Below are positions 1 through 8,202 of a stretch of DNA of 64,000 nucleotides, piece by piece. The number at the start of each line of letters is the position of its first letter. The first letter of the stretch is position 1. A program made the translations under genes and the position numbers. Under the pieces are notes generated by a model, which was not told where the DNA came from, did not search any database, and saw only the letters and a program-made list of their open reading frames with translations. This stretch comes from Candidatus Jettenia sp. AMX2 (lineage in GTDB: Bacteria > Planctomycetota > Brocadiia > Brocadiales > Brocadiaceae), in the NCBI GenBank assembly GCA_030583665.1, contig CP129469.1:1727043-1791042 (forward strand), given 5' to 3'.

Positions 1-1
1 T

Positions 2-358
2 GAACCGCAGAATGAACTTGCCGGTCTTCATGCCGGAATTGAAAAACTCTCCGCCAATGGTTCAACAAACATGACAGAAGCTATCCAAATAGCAAGAAAC
101 AATCTGTTACAGAAAGCCGGTGAGAAAGTCATCTGTATCGTGACCGATGGCATGCCGGATGATAAAAAAGCCACCCTGGAAGCAGCAAACGAATTAAGAA
201 CGCAGGGTATCGAAATAATGACGATAGGAACAGACGATGCTGACAAAGAATTTCTGGAAGAACTTGCGACCAGTAAGAAACTTTCACGGAAGGTCTTAAG
301 AGACCAGCTTGAACAGGGTATTATTTCAATGGCAAAGATGTTGTCACGGGAAAACTGA
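2..358 (+). CDS. vWA-domain protein, C-terminal end (5' partial)
   Basis: The reading frame is open from base 2, so the gene starts before the window and about 118 C-terminal residues are visible. The fold matches the second half of a von Willebrand factor A domain. A Ser/Thr MIDAS element (GSTNMTEAI) is followed by a hydrophobic strand ending in the Asp element (CIVTDGMPDD), and then an IEIMTIGTDDADKEFLEELA stretch of the type found in VWA proteins. Such domains bind Mg2+ and mediate protein-protein contacts, for example in chaperone-like or TerY-like proteins. The protein ends with a short helix and no C-terminal extra domain. The N-terminal part and partners cannot be seen, so the exact role is unknown. 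Confidence 0.8.
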   Translation, partial: EPQNELAGLHAGIEKLSANGSTNMTEAIQIARNNLLQKAGEKVICIVTDGMPDDKKATLEAANELRTQGIEIMTIGTDDADKEFLEELATSKKLSRKVLRDQLEQGIISMAKMLSREN

Positions 359-420
359 AACCACAGATTACACAGATTTTAAAGAAAAAGTGATTGCGCT
401 GAATAAATATGTAATTTCAA

Positions 421-512
421 TGTAGGGCAGGCACTGCCTGCCAATTCATGTTGTCAAGTACCGCTTCGCTCGTTTATGGCGTTTATTTTTTGGTGGGCGG
501 TGCCCACCCTAC
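421..512. repeat. Interspersed repeat family A (double-hairpin)
   Basis: One full copy of a repeat about 90 bp long. It starts with the palindrome GGCAGGCACTGCCTGCC and ends with GGTGGGCGGTGCCCACC, with a conserved spacer between. Other full or partial copies are at 7293-7390 (inverted), 9549-9575 (half), 12870-12947, 13541-13620 (decayed), 19127-19213 (inverted), 21214-21263 (inverted, half) and 59022-59056 (half). It is usually preceded by a second module (ACAGATTACACAGATTTTAA and following bases, here 360-420). No coding function is seen. Confidence 0.85.
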
Positions 513-719
513 CCAACTGTTCCCTGAATTTGCGTTTGACACCCATAATTCCCCTTTGTTATTGGGAATACGAAAACTTGCTTTAGTTGTTTTGGGCGTT
601 TATCTTTTTATCCGGTCAATTGTTCGAATACGGCACTGTGATAATCTTATCCACAGAATCAAGCAAATGCATAGTGTGATCAGGGAATTTATTGAGTAAA
701 TTGTTTAAAAAGTGTAAAA

Positions 720-1751
720 ATGAAACTTAAGAAAAACACGATTACCAATCGCAGGGATTTTTTGAAAGGCACGTTCGCTTTTGCTGCAGGTCTTGGTCTT
801 ACAAAGGGTCTGCATTCCGGTTTTGCGGGAGAACCTTTTTCTTTCACTCAATCAGATGAAAAAGACAAAGGCATACCGGAACGCCGGCTTGGCAAAACAA
901 ACAAAATGGTTTCCATGCTTTGCGCAGGAGGCTATCACATTGGCCGGATGAAAGACGAAGGTTACGCCATCCGGATGATCCATACGGCCCTTGATGAAGG
1001 GGTAAATTTTTTTGATTCTGCCTGGAGCTATAACAGCGGTGACAGTGAGAGGCGCCTCGGAAAAGCGCTGGAAGGCCGGCGAAATAAGGCATTTATCATG
1101 ACCAAAACCCGTGGACGGGATAAGGACACTGCAACAAATGAATTGCATGAGAGTCTCAAACGGCTGAAAACCGGCTATCTCGATCTCTGGCAGTTCCATG
1201 ATGTGCAGACAATAAAGGAGGTAGATACTATTTTTGGGGAAGGAGGAGCCGTTGAGGCAGCCCTTCAGGCGCTGAAAGAGGGGAAGATCCTGCATGTGGG
1301 GATTACGGGACACCGGAACCCGGAAGCAATCAATGCAGCCATTCAAAAATACCATTCCCTTATTGAAACAATACAGATACCTGTGAATCTTGCAGATCCG
1401 CATTATCTGAGTTTTGTCCGACAAGTAATCCCGGAAGCCGTGAAGCATGCCATTGGGATTCTTGCAATGAAAACAACAGCAAACGGGGTATTCCAGGAAG
1501 ACAACATAGCAACGGTAAAGGAGTCTCTCTATTTTGCCTGGAGTCAACCGGTCACTACCTTGGTTTCAGGCATGGACAGCATTGAACAACTGAAAGAGAA
1601 CGTTTCCCTTGCACGCCGGTTTGAAAAGCTTTCAGAAAAAAACCAGTCCCAACTCCTTGCCAGGACAGAGCCATTTGGCGGGACGAAAACAGAATTTTAC
1701 AAGCATCCCTCCACAAATTGGCGTGTTTTTCCTTCCCGGCCTCTGCATTAA
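720..1751 (+). CDS. Tat-exported aldo/keto reductase
   Basis: A 343-residue NAD(P)H-dependent oxidoreductase of the aldo/keto reductase superfamily. The N-terminus carries a twin-arginine signal (NRRDFLKG at about residues 10-17, then a hydrophobic AFAAGLGL stretch), so the protein is probably exported folded with its cofactor. The TIM-barrel core runs from about residue 55 (RRLGKTNKMVS) to 310. Catalytic-type residues are visible: Asp and Tyr in FFDSAWSYN, Lys in MTKTRG and His in WQFHDV. Tat-AKR proteins of this kind are common in Planctomycetota, but the substrate is unknown. The ATG at 720 has a weak Shine-Dalgarno sequence. The 3' end overlaps the convergent DUF488 gene by 4 bp. Confidence 0.88.
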   Translation: MKLKKNTITNRRDFLKGTFAFAAGLGLTKGLHSGFAGEPFSFTQSDEKDKGIPERRLGKTNKMVSMLCAGGYHIGRMKDEGYAIRMIHTALDEGVNFFDSAWSYNSGDSERRLGKALEGRRNKAFIMTKTRGRDKDTATNELHESLKRLKTGYLDLWQFHDVQTIKEVDTIFGEGGAVEAALQALKEGKILHVGITGHRNPEAINAAIQKYHSLIETIQIPVNLADPHYLSFVRQVIPEAVKHAIGILAMKTTANGVFQEDNIATVKESLYFAWSQPVTTLVSGMDSIEQLKENVSLARRFEKLSEKNQSQLLARTEPFGGTKTEFYKHPSTNWRVFPSRPLH

Positions 1752-2104
1752 ATACTGCATTGCGAAAGCAGATATTCTCTCAGCGCAACCGCCTGATTGC
1801 ATTCCTCATCGCGAGCCGAGAATAACAACGTCAGCCGCCCTTCCCTGGCTTCAGCAAGGAGCCTCTTCACGGCTTGTGGTTTAGCATCAAGCTCCATAAA
1901 ATAACGGTTCCTGAACGTATCCCATTTTGATCTGTCGTGATGAAACCAGTTTCGCAAAGCCGTGCTCGGCGCCACGTCTTTTAACCACAAATCAGCATGC
2001 AGGCGCTCCTTTGTCATTCCGCGCGGCCATACCCCGTCTACAAGCACACGAAAACCATCGTGAGGTTCAGCCGGTTCGTAAACACGTTTCGCATGAATAT
2101 CCAT
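1748..2104 (-). CDS. DUF488 family protein (YeaO-like)
   Basis: A 118-residue small soluble protein that matches the DUF488/YeaO family along its length. Hallmarks are KRVYEP near the N-terminus, the strongly conserved VDGVWPRGMTKE at about residues 26-37, LWLKDVAPS, and RNWFHHD followed by FRNRYFMEL. The C-terminus has the strand LTLLFSARDEE, with the acidic/Asn cluster typical of the family. Biochemical function is unknown. The ATG at 2104 gives the usual family length. The gene is convergent with the aldo/keto reductase and overlaps its stop by 4 bp, so the two genes are tightly packed but not co-transcribed. Confidence 0.9.
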   Translation of the reverse strand: MDIHAKRVYEPAEPHDGFRVLVDGVWPRGMTKERLHADLWLKDVAPSTALRNWFHHDRSKWDTFRNRYFMELDAKPQAVKRLLAEAREGRLTLLFSARDEECNQAVALREYLLSQCSI

Positions 2105-2285
2105 CTAAGTCCCCCTTAACAAAGGAAATTGCCTGACAAGTCCCCCTTGGCAAAGGGGGACTTATGACTGCCAAACACCCTGACAGGATTGAGAACCCTG
2201 TCAGGGTTATTACTATCCTTAACATCATAAATAATGCCAGAAATCTTTGACCGGACAATACCTTACGGAGATTATACGGCATTAT
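2105..2285. repeat. Composite intergenic repeat (CCTGACAGG family)
   Basis: The gap holds a composite of short modules: a hairpin CCCCCTTGGCAAAGGGGG, the inverted pair CCCTGACAGG...CCCTGTCAGGG, and a module ending in AATTATACGGCATTATTT-like sequence. The same modules recur in similar order at 13198-13320, 23760-23962 and 26102-26262. The hairpins could terminate transcription, but their recurrence at unrelated loci points to a mobile or REP-like family. Confidence 0.75.
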
Positions 2286-2290
2286 TTGAG

Positions 2291-2954
2291 TTACTCTATA
2301 CAATCCCAGGCCACCACCCTGTCACGACCCTCATTTTTGGCACGGTACAGCCTTTGGTCGGACTTATCAATAAGCGCCTCGTCGGCGGATAGCATATCTC
2401 CGGGCACTTCGGTAGCATCAACGACACCACTGCTGACCGTAATATGAACATTCTGTCCTTTAAAATGGAAGGAATGAAGACGTGTCACCGCCACAATGCG
2501 CCGGGCAACATGCATAGCCGGCGCCAATGCGGTACCAATCAGTACCACAATAAATTCCTCGCTACCATATCGTGCAACCACATCAGAATCACGGCAGCCT
2601 TCCTGAAGGATTAGTGTAAACTGTTGCAGAACGGTGTCGCCGGCGAGGTGACCATGAGTATCGTTAAAAAGCTTAAAATGATCGATGTCAAATACCGCAA
2701 CCGCAAACGGACAGCGGTGGCGCCGGTACTCATCAAGCAGGCCCTGCAAGCGTAAGAAAAGATAACGAGAGAAGGTCACCGATCCGCATATTTTGCATCT
2801 CGTTGATCACAGAACTGGCTCCTTCGGCACACCACTCATGAGTATTTGACATAAATTCACCATTTTTATGCCTGGCCCGGAATTCAAATCCGCTCCGTTT
2901 TTTACGTTTTTCAAACAATTCACGCAAGGAAGCATAGGACGTTACATATTGCAT
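2291..2954 (-). pseudogene. Broken GGDEF diguanylate cyclase
   Basis: Two minus-strand reading frames together resemble the end of a sensor-GGDEF protein. The upstream frame (2954 to about 2733) encodes a PAS/GAF-like tail with EWCAEGASSVINEMQNM, a motif that often sits just before GGDEF domains. The downstream frame (2779-2291) begins at SRYLFLRLQG and carries VFDIDHFKLFNDTHGHLAGD and the active-site loop GSEEF. The usual DxLTGLxNRR segment between them is missing and the frame changes, so an internal deletion with a frameshift has destroyed the gene. An intact GGDEF domain would make cyclic-di-GMP from two GTP. The N-terminal sensor part is also absent. Confidence 0.75.
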
Positions 2955-2959
2955 TTCTC

Positions 2960-4378
2960 TTATCGCACATTACCTAAATTCGCTCCCTGGCGCAAGAGTT
3001 CCTCCTGAACGTCAGGGACAGGAACAATTTTTGGTGTTATTTTCATGCGGGATGCGAGTGCAGCACATGCCCCCGCTGCTTGTCCTGTTGCCATTGCAAC
3101 GGGCATGATACGATATGAAGAATGAGCTTCGTGTGTGCCGGAAATACAGCGGCCGGCAACTATAATTCCTTCAATATCCTGTGGTAAAAGACAGCGTAAG
3201 GGAATATCGTATGCCTTGCCGGCAGGGAGTTTCCTGAACTCCGTACCTTTACCCTTGGGATTATGAATATCAATTGGATATGCACAACGGGCAATTACGT
3301 CATCAAATATTCGTACCTGCAATACATCATCCACAGTAAGTTGATATTCTCCCAGAATCCTTCTTGTCTCACGTATGCCTACATTTACTCCGCTTTGAAC
3401 AATGTAGGCTTTCTCAAAGCCCGGTACATAGCGCTGTAAAAATTGAAAAATCTGATGCATCTGCCGGCGCCCTTCCCGTTCCGCATGAGTCAGATCCCAA
3501 ACATCAATGCCCAGCATTTGGGTTATACGGGTACAGTTAACGCCGATTTCACGCTCATGAGGGGTTCCGAAAAATAGGATGTCTTCTCTTGGCAATTCAA
3601 GTTCACCGGCATCAGATGCTTTTTGAATCAGGCTCCAGAGTCCATGAACGCCGTACCACTGATCGGGATGGTCTCTTACATATGCTTTAAATGCTTCTTG
3701 TTCAAACCCCACAATCCGGAACATCAGTGTTGCCGGTTGCGTCAACCCATCCTGAATTCTGCCTATTTCGTATCGGGCGCCTGCCTTAGCTGCCACATCA
3801 CCATCACCTGTGCAATCAATAACAACGTGCGCCGTAATGATTATGGGTCCGGATTTTGTCTCAAAAACAACGCCTCTCTTTTCCTGGTTATGAATAATAT
3901 CGCTTGCTAATGCATGAAATAGAAAATGCACACCTGCTTCATCTAACATATTCATTGCAACAGACTTAAATATTTCCGGATCAAATGGTACAGTATAACC
4001 TGTTTCCGGAGAAGGGGGAACAGCTCCACCAGCCTTTACCAATTGTTCGAGAAATATCATAAATACACCAGCAACTACTGGCACACCGGATCCATGATCC
4101 GTAGGAAACAACGTTACTGAGCCACGTTTCTCATGGATCGGATGTTCTGTATAACATGATGCAAAGGGCATAACAAGACCTGCAGTTGCATGACCACCTA
4201 AAAAACCGTAACGTTCAGCTAAAACCACCCTGGCGCCTGCCGCAACAGCCCCCAAAGCTGCACCTAAACCTGCCATACCTCCGCCGATAACCAATACATC
4301 GGTTTCAGCAGCAACGGTTGCTGAGCGTGGTGGCAAATGTATTGAAACAGGTTTTGCTGGATGGGTAAGCGGAGGCAT
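2960..4378 (-). CDS. FAD-dependent oxidoreductase
   Basis: A 472-residue flavoprotein of the FAD_oxidored type (PF12831-like). The dinucleotide-binding motif VLVIGGGMAGLGAALGA is at about residues 29-45, followed by VVLAERYGFLGGHATAGL, the GG(H)AT substrate-side motif of this family. A second FAD contact (VVIDCTGDGDVAAKAGARYEIGR, about residues 184-206) and a C-terminal GIIVAGRCISGTHEAHSS segment complete the fold. The protein has no signal peptide and is probably cytoplasmic. Family members oxidise or reduce unidentified small molecules, and nothing here fixes the substrate. It follows the pyruvyl transferase-like gene on the same strand with a 148-bp gap. Confidence 0.88.
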   Translation of the reverse strand: MPPLTHPAKPVSIHLPPRSATVAAETDVLVIGGGMAGLGAALGAVAAGARVVLAERYGFLGGHATAGLVMPFASCYTEHPIHEKRGSVTLFPTDHGSGVPVVAGVFMIFLEQLVKAGGAVPPSPETGYTVPFDPEIFKSVAMNMLDEAGVHFLFHALASDIIHNQEKRGVVFETKSGPIIITAHVVIDCTGDGDVAAKAGARYEIGRIQDGLTQPATLMFRIVGFEQEAFKAYVRDHPDQWYGVHGLWSLIQKASDAGELELPREDILFFGTPHEREIGVNCTRITQMLGIDVWDLTHAEREGRRQMHQIFQFLQRYVPGFEKAYIVQSGVNVGIRETRRILGEYQLTVDDVLQVRIFDDVIARCAYPIDIHNPKGKGTEFRKLPAGKAYDIPLRCLLPQDIEGIIVAGRCISGTHEAHSSYRIMPVAMATGQAAGACAALASRMKITPKIVPVPDVQEELLRQGANLGNVR

Positions 4379-4526
4379 CCCTGTTCTTCTCCGGAAAAGA
4401 ATTTAATTGTATAGGAATTTTCATCGTATTTAAACAGTTTTACAACAACACCCTAAATCCCCCCTTTGATAAGAAGAGCTTTGAGGAACTATTTTAAATT
4501 TTTTGAAATCTTCTTTATGTCTTATT

Positions 4527-5669
4527 TCACTTACGCAATTCCTTCAATAAATGAACAGCAATAGTATTATTTTCAAGCGCACGCTTTTTTAATTCAGGAA
4601 GGGCTCGTTTAATCTGGTTCTGTACCGAACGCTGCTTATCCCATGACTTGTCAATATAAGCAATAAGCCGGCCTGCATTTATAAGCCTCAGAGGTGGCAT
4701 CTCCACATGCAAACCTCCCAAATCTTCAATAAATCCGCTTACTTTGGAAGCATACGGTAATGCCACAAAAGGTACTCTCCGGATAGCAGCAAAGATGAGA
4801 AAATGCAACCGCATGCCTACTGCAAAAGCAAGATGCCCAGCGATTGAGATTAACTGCCCGGGTGAATATTCACCCCGTAATACGGTAGCCCTCGTTGGAC
4901 GGAGCATGCGGGCAATCACCGCATGTGAGTGTTGTACATCCAGTACCTGCCGCTCCATTGGAATAAACACAATTTCGGCATCAAAGCGGTCCACCATATA
5001 ATCAGCTGCATCAGCCAATAATGCATGATAATGATCTTCTGTTATATCCGGTGCAGCTAATCCCGGCTCACGAACAGACATGCCTATGAGACAACGATGA
5101 GAATCCAAGCGTTCCCTTTCCATGGTGCCCGCTGGCAATGGCTCCGGTTTAAGAAGAATGGCAGGGTCTGCAGTGACTACTATTTCACGATCCACACCAA
5201 CCCCTTCCAGAATCTGCCTGGCGCGCCGTTCACGAACGGTTATCGCTGTCGCCCGGTTTAAACAATCCCGTACCAATTCTTGGGATGACGGATCATTCAA
5301 CGGCCCGGCGCTTACTGCATAGACCATTACAGGTATGCCCTTCTCTTGTGCAATGATTACCTCCTGTAAATATATTTTGACCTCCGCATCAAATAATATT
5401 CCTCCACCGCCAAGAATAAAAAGATCGAGCCGCTCAATCTCGGGAATCACCTCATTGCGCGCTATTTTTCTTACCGGTATTGCACGGTCAACCTGATGAC
5501 GACGCAGGGTGTCTTCTGGGTTTCGTGTAAATACCGTAATTTCGACAGGCAGGGAACGGCGTAATTGAACAATAATACTTTGCAGGATCGCTTCATCACC
5601 CATATTGAGTCCTCCATACGAACCCGATATGCCCACGCGATAGACATGTCTGATTTTTTTCTTTTTCAT
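4527..5669 (-). CDS. Polysaccharide pyruvyl transferase family protein (CsaB-like)
   Basis: A 380-residue protein of the polysaccharide pyruvyl transferase superfamily. The N-terminus has the family GxxGxxNxGDEA signature as ISGSYGGLNMGDEAILQS (residues 14-31). The first Rossmann half ends with DLFILGGGGILFD, and the second half contains GMRLHFLIFAAIRRVPFVALPYASKV, the usual His-containing C-terminal core. CsaB-type enzymes transfer pyruvate from phosphoenolpyruvate to cell-wall glycans; others in the superfamily act on exopolysaccharide. A role in envelope polysaccharide modification is inferred. The start overlaps the stop of a small upstream ORF by ATGA, which suggests translational coupling. 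Confidence 0.85.
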   Translation of the reverse strand: MKKKKIRHVYRVGISGSYGGLNMGDEAILQSIIVQLRRSLPVEITVFTRNPEDTLRRHQVDRAIPVRKIARNEVIPEIERLDLFILGGGGILFDAEVKIYLQEVIIAQEKGIPVMVYAVSAGPLNDPSSQELVRDCLNRATAITVRERRARQILEGVGVDREIVVTADPAILLKPEPLPAGTMERERLDSHRCLIGMSVREPGLAAPDITEDHYHALLADAADYMVDRFDAEIVFIPMERQVLDVQHSHAVIARMLRPTRATVLRGEYSPGQLISIAGHLAFAVGMRLHFLIFAAIRRVPFVALPYASKVSGFIEDLGGLHVEMPPLRLINAGRLIAYIDKSWDKQRSVQNQIKRALPELKKRALENNTIAVHLLKELRK

Positions 5670-5980
5670 AGAAACCCTTTGATCTTTCCGCTGTGTTGTG
5701 GAATTTTATGAGAGATACGTATCTTCCATTTTAGAGAAAATGAAAGATATAGCAACGGAAAAAATCTAATAATTCTTACGCCGTATACGTGTGAATACGC
5801 CATAAATACTCTCTTCTCACGTAATGCTTTTTCCCAAACAGTCTGAGACCTTGATACACGGCTGCTGATATCACGGACATCAATAATAGAGGAGAGAACA
5901 CTCTGCATTGAACAAAGTGGTATTGCGACGAAAGGAGCATTTCTCATTTTGATGGTTAATCCCGATAGGTACAGAGGCAC
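5666..5980 (-). CDS. Small ORF upstream of the pyruvyl transferase (possible remnant)
   Basis: A 104-residue frame that ends in an ATGA overlap with the next gene. I do not recognise it with confidence. The start of the frame (IKMRNAPFVAIPLCSMQS) faintly recalls the MRLHFLIFAAIRRVPFVALPY core of the neighbouring pyruvyl transferase, so it may be the C-terminal relic of a duplicated copy. The rest is basic and aromatic with no domain. It may not be expressed as a functional protein. Confidence 0.3.
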   Translation of the reverse strand: MPLYLSGLTIKMRNAPFVAIPLCSMQSVLSSIIDVRDISSRVSRSQTVWEKALREKRVFMAYSHVYGVRIIRFFPLLYLSFSLKWKIRISHKIPQHSGKIKGFL

Positions 5981-5999
5981 TACGCTCTCCTCTGTTTGA

Positions 6000-6062
6000 A
6001 TAGATACTTTTGAGTCTATTCATAATTACTTACTCTATTTACGGTATTTAAAATTCACTTGA
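6000..6062. repeat. Duplicated promoter region of the PEP-CTERM pair, first copy
   Basis: The stretch 6000-6062 (GATACTTTTGAGTCTATTC and onward to the TTACGGTATTTAAAATTCA-like end) is repeated with a few substitutions at 6497-6558. Each copy lies upstream of one of the two PEP-CTERM-like genes, so the tandem duplication included the 5' regulatory region. In the second copy about 150 bp of extra sequence separates this block from the gene. Confidence 0.7.
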
Positions 6063-6102
6063 TATCACCGATAATAGAAAAGCCGATTAAGGAGGATGCG
6101 TA

Positions 6103-6385
6103 ATGAAAAGGAAAAACGTGTTATGGTTAAGTGTGCCATTATTGTTGAGCCTGTTTATGGCTACAGAGGCTTTTGCATTTGGGAGTTCAAAAAAATAAAA
6201 GAAGAGACAGGAGTGGCGATACGAACTCAAGCAGACCCGGCACTGTCCCCGAACCGGTGAGCAGCGCCCTTTTGTTAGCAGGAGGGGTTACCCTGGCAGC
6301 CATACGGCGATGGAAAAAAAGATGTTTGAAAGAAACCGGTAATCAACTCACCGGAGAATCTGATACAGGCGCAAATGTATCATAA
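6103..6385 (+). pseudogene. PEP-CTERM-like microprotein gene, frameshifted copy
   Basis: This gene is the near twin of 6765-7046. It has a strong Shine-Dalgarno (AAGGAGG) before the ATG and encodes a signal peptide ending TEAFA and then FGSSKK. It then hits TAA at 6196-6198 within an A-rich run (seven A, T, four A). Shifting by +1 restores RDRSGDTNSSRPGTVPEPVS, the hydrophobic segment SALLLAGGVTLAA, the basic cluster RRWKKR and the polar tail ending at 6385. The intact copy reads through this point, so a one-base gain in the A-run is the simplest explanation. Polymerase slippage on A7 could in principle restore some full-length product. Confidence 0.7.
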
Positions 6386-6764
6386 GCTAATTTTTCAAGC
6401 CAGATAATCAGAAGAACTATGAAACCTTGGAGAGCCTGGTGGCGACCTGACTGAAATCCTGGAAATATTCCGGGAAAGCAAAGAGAAACATAGGAATATA
6501 CACTTTTGGGTCTATTCAAAATTACGTACTCTATTTATGGTATTTACAATTTAATGTAATATTAATATACTATTAACGTTGAATTAATATTGCAAGGGAA
6601 ATGTTAAAGGGGGGTATTTGAAATGGAAGCGCTGAAATAAGGACTGCACGCATTAAGGTCAATCGCGTATATTTCAAGTATTCAATTCATTTTTGAACAT
6701 GCTGTTACATAATGTTCGGACCGGAGGAAGATTCTTTTAATTCATTATTAAAGAGGAGACATTA

Positions 6765-7046
6765 ATGAAAAGGAAAAATGTGTTATTGTTCAGTGTGCCG
6801 TTATTGTTGAGCCTGTTTGTGGCAACAGAGGTTTTTGCATTTGGGAGTTCAAAGGGTAAAACAAGAGACAGGAGTGGCAGTACAAACTCAAGCAGACCAG
6901 GCACTGCCCCCGAACCGGTGAGCAGCGCCCTTTTGTTAGCAGGCGGGGCTACGCTGGCAGCCATACGGCGATGGAAAAAAAGAGGTTTGAAAGAAACCGG
7001 TAATCAACTCACCGGAGAATCAAATACAGGCGCAAATGTATCATAA
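6765..7046 (+). CDS. PEP-CTERM-like sorted microprotein
   Basis: A 93-residue secreted protein. Residues 1-25 form a Sec signal peptide (MKRKNVLLFSVPLLLSLFVA, cleavage probably after VFA). A short Ser/Gly/Thr-rich basic linker of about 25 residues follows. Then comes a PEP-CTERM-type sorting signal: PEP at about residue 48, hydrophobic VSSALLLAGGATLAAI, then RRWKKR. Exosortases recognise such signals in bacteria that make extracellular polysaccharide. Two oddities: almost nothing lies between the two signals, and a polar tail of about 20 residues follows the basic cluster, which is normally the C-terminus. SD GAGGAG lies upstream. A frameshifted duplicate lies directly upstream; no exosortase gene is in the window. 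Confidence 0.75.
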   Translation: MKRKNVLLFSVPLLLSLFVATEVFAFGSSKGKTRDRSGSTNSSRPGTAPEPVSSALLLAGGATLAAIRRWKKRGLKETGNQLTGESNTGANVS

Positions 7047-7149
7047 GCTAATTTTTCATGCCAGATAATCAGGAAGAATTACGAGGTAATAAGGAAGGGC
7101 TTTGAGGGAAAACGGTATGGCCGCCGGACTAAAATCCGGAGAATTCTTC

Positions 7150-7475
7150 AATACGTGTCATTGTGAGGAGTGAAGCGACGAAACAATCTCTGCCTTTGGG
7201 AATGTTTCGAAAAAAGCCATCGCAATGAAGAGGTGAGGGATTGCCTGCATGTTACAAAATACGTCTGCCATGAAAAAACGTCATTGCAAGGAGTAGGGGT
7301 AGGCACCGCCCACCAAAAACAAACGCCATAAACCGAGCGAAGCGGTAATTGGCAACATTAATTGGCAGGCAAGGCAGTGCCTGCCCTACATTGAAATTAT
7401 GCATCCATTCAGCACAATCATTTTTTCTTTAAAAATCTGTTTAATCTGTGCAATCTGTGGTTTCAGTTTCCATAT
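7150..7475. repeat. Repeat cluster (families D, A and E)
   Basis: No gene is seen between 7047 and 7529. The stretch holds a CATTGTGAGGAGTGAAGCGA repeat (family D; other copies at 13403-13490, 18521-18625, 25018-25055, 53905-53985 and 59318-59360), an inverted family A copy (7293-7390) and the family E module (AATCTGTTTAATCTGTGCAA-like, 7425-7465). Confidence 0.75.
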
Positions 7476-7529
7476 TACCAAGAATGAAATTCATTCTTTG
7501 TCCTTTATAGTTGCTTTTGTTTACCCATT

Positions 7530-8201
7530 TCATTTGTCATCTACGGACGGCCAGGGAGTACATCTGCGGCAGGGAGCAAATCCGGCATAAAATGCATTCC
7601 GCAGTGAAGAAAATTTCTTTACATTACGCGGAGCCGTTCTTTTGCCGTAAACACAGGCAGGGCGGTGAAAACGCATGCTGCGTTTATTACCAGTCCAGAC
7701 ATCAATTTCCGGGTATTGAACGAGTACCCTCGGCCAAAAACCAAGCCCCAGATCCATTGCCCTTTGCTGTGCCCTTAACGCTTCCTCTACAACCTGCGCA
7801 TCCTGATCAGGATGGGGATAGCAAAAGGCCATGCCCTCACGGACCATGATGAGGTTAATATTCTCCCCGGCAGATACGCAGGCATACGCCAGGGTCCGGT
7901 TGTGACGATCCCTTGATATCTTTCCTGTTTTCAGGATAATTACCTTATTCAGTACCAGCTCTCTCAGTCTCATCGTTGCTTCCCGGGAGAAGTACTGGGC
8001 AGGTTTGCCATGGTGCCCGGTTTCCGGAGCATCTATGCCTTTTAACCGGACCACCTTTTGATTTTCCAGGATCAGGGTATCTCCATCCGGTACCCGGACC
8101 ACCCGTACTTTGCTGATTTCTGCCTGAACCGGATTTACGGCAAAAAACAACAATATCAGAAAAACAAGGCCTTTAAGCCCGTGACGCGTAATCACTCTCA
8201 T
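7530..8201 (-). CDS. Secreted thermonuclease-like protein with Cys/His C-terminal domain
   Basis: A 223-residue nuclease of the staphylococcal nuclease (TNase/SNase) family. The start chosen is the ATG at 8201, two bases after the stop of the upstream gene. It gives a signal peptide (LKGLVFLILLFFAVNPVQA) and a mature protein beginning EISKVRVVRV. Catalytic motifs are VPDGDTL, VRLKGIDAPE and SRDRHNRTLAYA, which supply the Asp, Arg and Glu residues of the Ca2+-dependent active site. After the nuclease core, a Cys/His segment (FHRPACVYGKR...AGFAPCRRCTPW) resembles the small Ada-type metal-binding domain often fused to SNases. The protein is probably periplasmic or secreted and scavenges nucleic acid. 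It is the last gene of a three-gene operon. Confidence 0.87.
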   Translation of the reverse strand: MRVITRHGLKGLVFLILLFFAVNPVQAEISKVRVVRVPDGDTLILENQKVVRLKGIDAPETGHHGKPAQYFSREATMRLRELVLNKVIILKTGKISRDRHNRTLAYACVSAGENINLIMVREGMAFCYPHPDQDAQVVEEALRAQQRAMDLGLGFWPRVLVQYPEIDVWTGNKRSMRFHRPACVYGKRTAPRNVKKFSSLRNAFYAGFAPCRRCTPWPSVDDK

Positions 8202-8202
8202 A

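Noticed and set aside
448-699. 83-residue plus-strand frame with one hydrophobic stretch
   Set aside because: Its first third is family A repeat sequence and no family fits the rest; kept only as a possible remnant.
852-1547. 231-residue minus-strand frame
   Set aside because: Lies antisense to the well-supported aldo/keto reductase and shows shadow composition without a domain.
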